Assembly (NCBI GenBank): GCA_002328625.1
Contig: DCVC01000312.1
Coordinates: 6,728-13,955, forward strand
Reading direction: 5' to 3'
DNA length: 7,228 nt
DNA from: Bacteroidales bacterium UBA2198
GTDB lineage: Bacteria; Bacteroidota; Bacteroidia; Bacteroidales; VadinHA17
Shown: positions 6,938 to 7,228 of the stretch, piece by piece
Numbering within the stretch: the stretch's first letter is position 1
Layout: the number at the start of each line of letters is the position of its first letter
The notes under the pieces: generated by a model
Seen by the model: only the letters and a program-made list of their open reading frames with translations
What the model was told of the DNA's origin: nothing
Databases searched by the model: none
Made by a program: the position numbers and the translations under genes

Positions 6938-6957
6938 CCGTTGGCTGAAGCCAACGG
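6938..6957. repeat. Hairpin D of repeat copy 1 (perfect 8-bp stem)
   Basis: CCGTTGGC at 6938-6945 and GCCAACGG at 6950-6957 form a perfect 8-bp stem around a TGAA tetraloop. No T-tract follows on either strand, so it is not a standard intrinsic terminator. Confidence 0.85.
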
Positions 6958-7003
6958 TAACGGAAGCAGAATATAAAAGTATCTTATCAATTGCCGTTTA
7001 ATA

Positions 7004-7025
7004 GCAGTCAGCTTAAGCCGGTGGC
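7004..7025. repeat. Degenerate hairpin E at the end of repeat copy 1
   Basis: The 22 bases at 7004-7025, with a CTTAAG core at 7012-7017, match the complement of hairpin A of copy 2 (around 7054-7075) at 17 positions. This suggests a decayed extra palindrome between the two units. Confidence 0.45.
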
Positions 7026-7051
7026 TAGTAAAAGATTCTTGTATTTTTCAG

Positions 7052-7077
7052 TTGCCGTCTGCTTCAGCTGACGGCAA
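7052..7077. repeat. Hairpin A of repeat copy 2
   Basis: TTGCCGTC at 7052-7059 and GACGGCAA at 7070-7077 form a perfect 8-bp outer stem. After a T/T mismatch, an inner GC pair flanks a TTCA loop. Confidence 0.8.
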
Positions 7078-7100
7078 ACAGGAATTCCCTCTTAATACAA

Positions 7101-7134
7101 GGACTTTAGTCCCTCAATTTTTGGGCTAAAGCCC
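7101..7134. repeat. Hairpins B and C of repeat copy 2
   Basis: GGACTTTAGTCC at 7101-7112 and GGGCTAAAGCCC at 7123-7134 are each perfect palindromes. They are near-complements of each other, separated by 10 bases, so they can fold singly or as one longer inverted repeat. Confidence 0.8.
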
Positions 7135-7157
7135 GGAGCAGGAGGGGGAGCTCTGAG

Positions 7158-7177
7158 CCGTTGGCTGAAGCCAACGG
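7158..7177. repeat. Hairpin D of repeat copy 2 (perfect 8-bp stem)
   Basis: This has the same 20 bases as the hairpin at 6938-6957, with a perfect stem and a TGAA loop. Full identity between copies contrasts with the variation seen in hairpins A, B and C. Confidence 0.85.
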
Positions 7178-7228
7178 TAACGGAAGCAGAATATAAAAGT
7201 ATATTATCAATTGCCGTTTAATAGAAGT

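Larger units (their letters stand above)
6834..7048 (+). repeat. REP/BIME-like composite repeat, copy 1
   Basis: This is a 215-bp unit that begins with CAGTTGCCGTC and is followed directly by a second unit starting with the same 11 bases at 7049. Bases 6916-7008 are identical to 7136-7228 except at two positions (6983 C/A and 7005 C/A). The first half is more diverged, with an indel that shifts the offset from 215 to 220. The unit contains five short palindromes and no open frame of note. It follows the stop of the exported-protein gene by about 130 bp. Confidence 0.85.
7049..7228 (+). repeat. REP/BIME-like composite repeat, copy 2 (cut by window end)
   Basis: This is the second unit of the tandem pair. 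It starts with CAGTTGCCGTC and is still matching copy 1 when the sequence ends, so the array may continue. Its first hairpin is better preserved than in copy 1. The segment GAGCAGGAGGGGGAGCTC and the hairpin after it are unchanged between copies, which points to recent duplication or gene conversion of that half. Confidence 0.85.

Noticed and set aside
6938..6957. Perfect hairpin D as a rho-independent terminator of the exported-protein gene
   Set aside because: It is not followed by a T-run on either strand, lies 238 bp past the stop codon, and is part of a repeated element.
6834..7228. CRISPR array
   Set aside because: The repeat period is about 220 bp with only two units, the repeated part is 93 bp or longer, and there are no uniform short spacers.

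Overview
The window looks like a chromosomal segment of a Bacteroidota bacterium, probably Bacteroidales or Marinilabiliales-like. The reasons are moderate GC, start codons with A-rich leaders and no clear Shine-Dalgarno sequence, candidate promoters of the TTTG / TAnnTTTG type, an outer-membrane barrel protein ending in an aromatic residue, and several proteins that resemble Bacteroidota families. This placement is inference from sequence style, not from a marker gene.

Layout. (1) Positions 1-1100, + strand: the 3' part of an outer-membrane beta-barrel (porin-like) gene whose start lies outside the window. (2) Positions 1097-4745, - strand: a two-gene operon. The promoter-proximal gene is a calcineurin-like metallophosphoesterase (3969-4745). 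After 10 bp comes a 953-residue membrane sensor (1097-3958) with TM, periplasmic Cache, TM, PAS, PAS, CBS pair, DUF294 nucleotidyltransferase and DUF294 C-terminal domain. Its 3' end overlaps the porin-like gene by 4 bp, tail to tail. (3) Positions 4746-4941: a divergent intergenic region with a possible promoter for the rightward genes. (4) Positions 4942-5778, + strand: a two-gene unit of a membrane-anchored OmpA-type peptidoglycan-binding protein and a small membrane protein with a nearly perfect coiled coil. (5) Positions 5779-6019: non-coding, with a degenerate inverted repeat and a good Bacteroidota-type promoter. (6) Positions 6020-6700, + strand: an exported protein of unknown function. 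(7) Positions 6701-7228: non-coding and repeat-rich. It holds two copies of a composite REP/BIME-like element of about 215-220 bp, each built from several small hairpins with a shared CTTYAG/CTRAAG core. The second copy runs off the window.

How the parts may work together. The minus-strand operon is the most notable unit. A membrane sensor that should detect a small periplasmic ligand, and perhaps adenine nucleotides through its CBS pair, is fused directly to a GlnD-like nucleotidyltransferase. It is co-transcribed with a phosphoesterase that could remove or destroy whatever the transferase makes. That pairing is a hypothesis. The OmpA/coiled-coil pair probably works at the envelope. The distal repeats look like non-autonomous palindromic elements of the kind mobilised by a REP-associated (Y1) transposase, but no transposase is present here.
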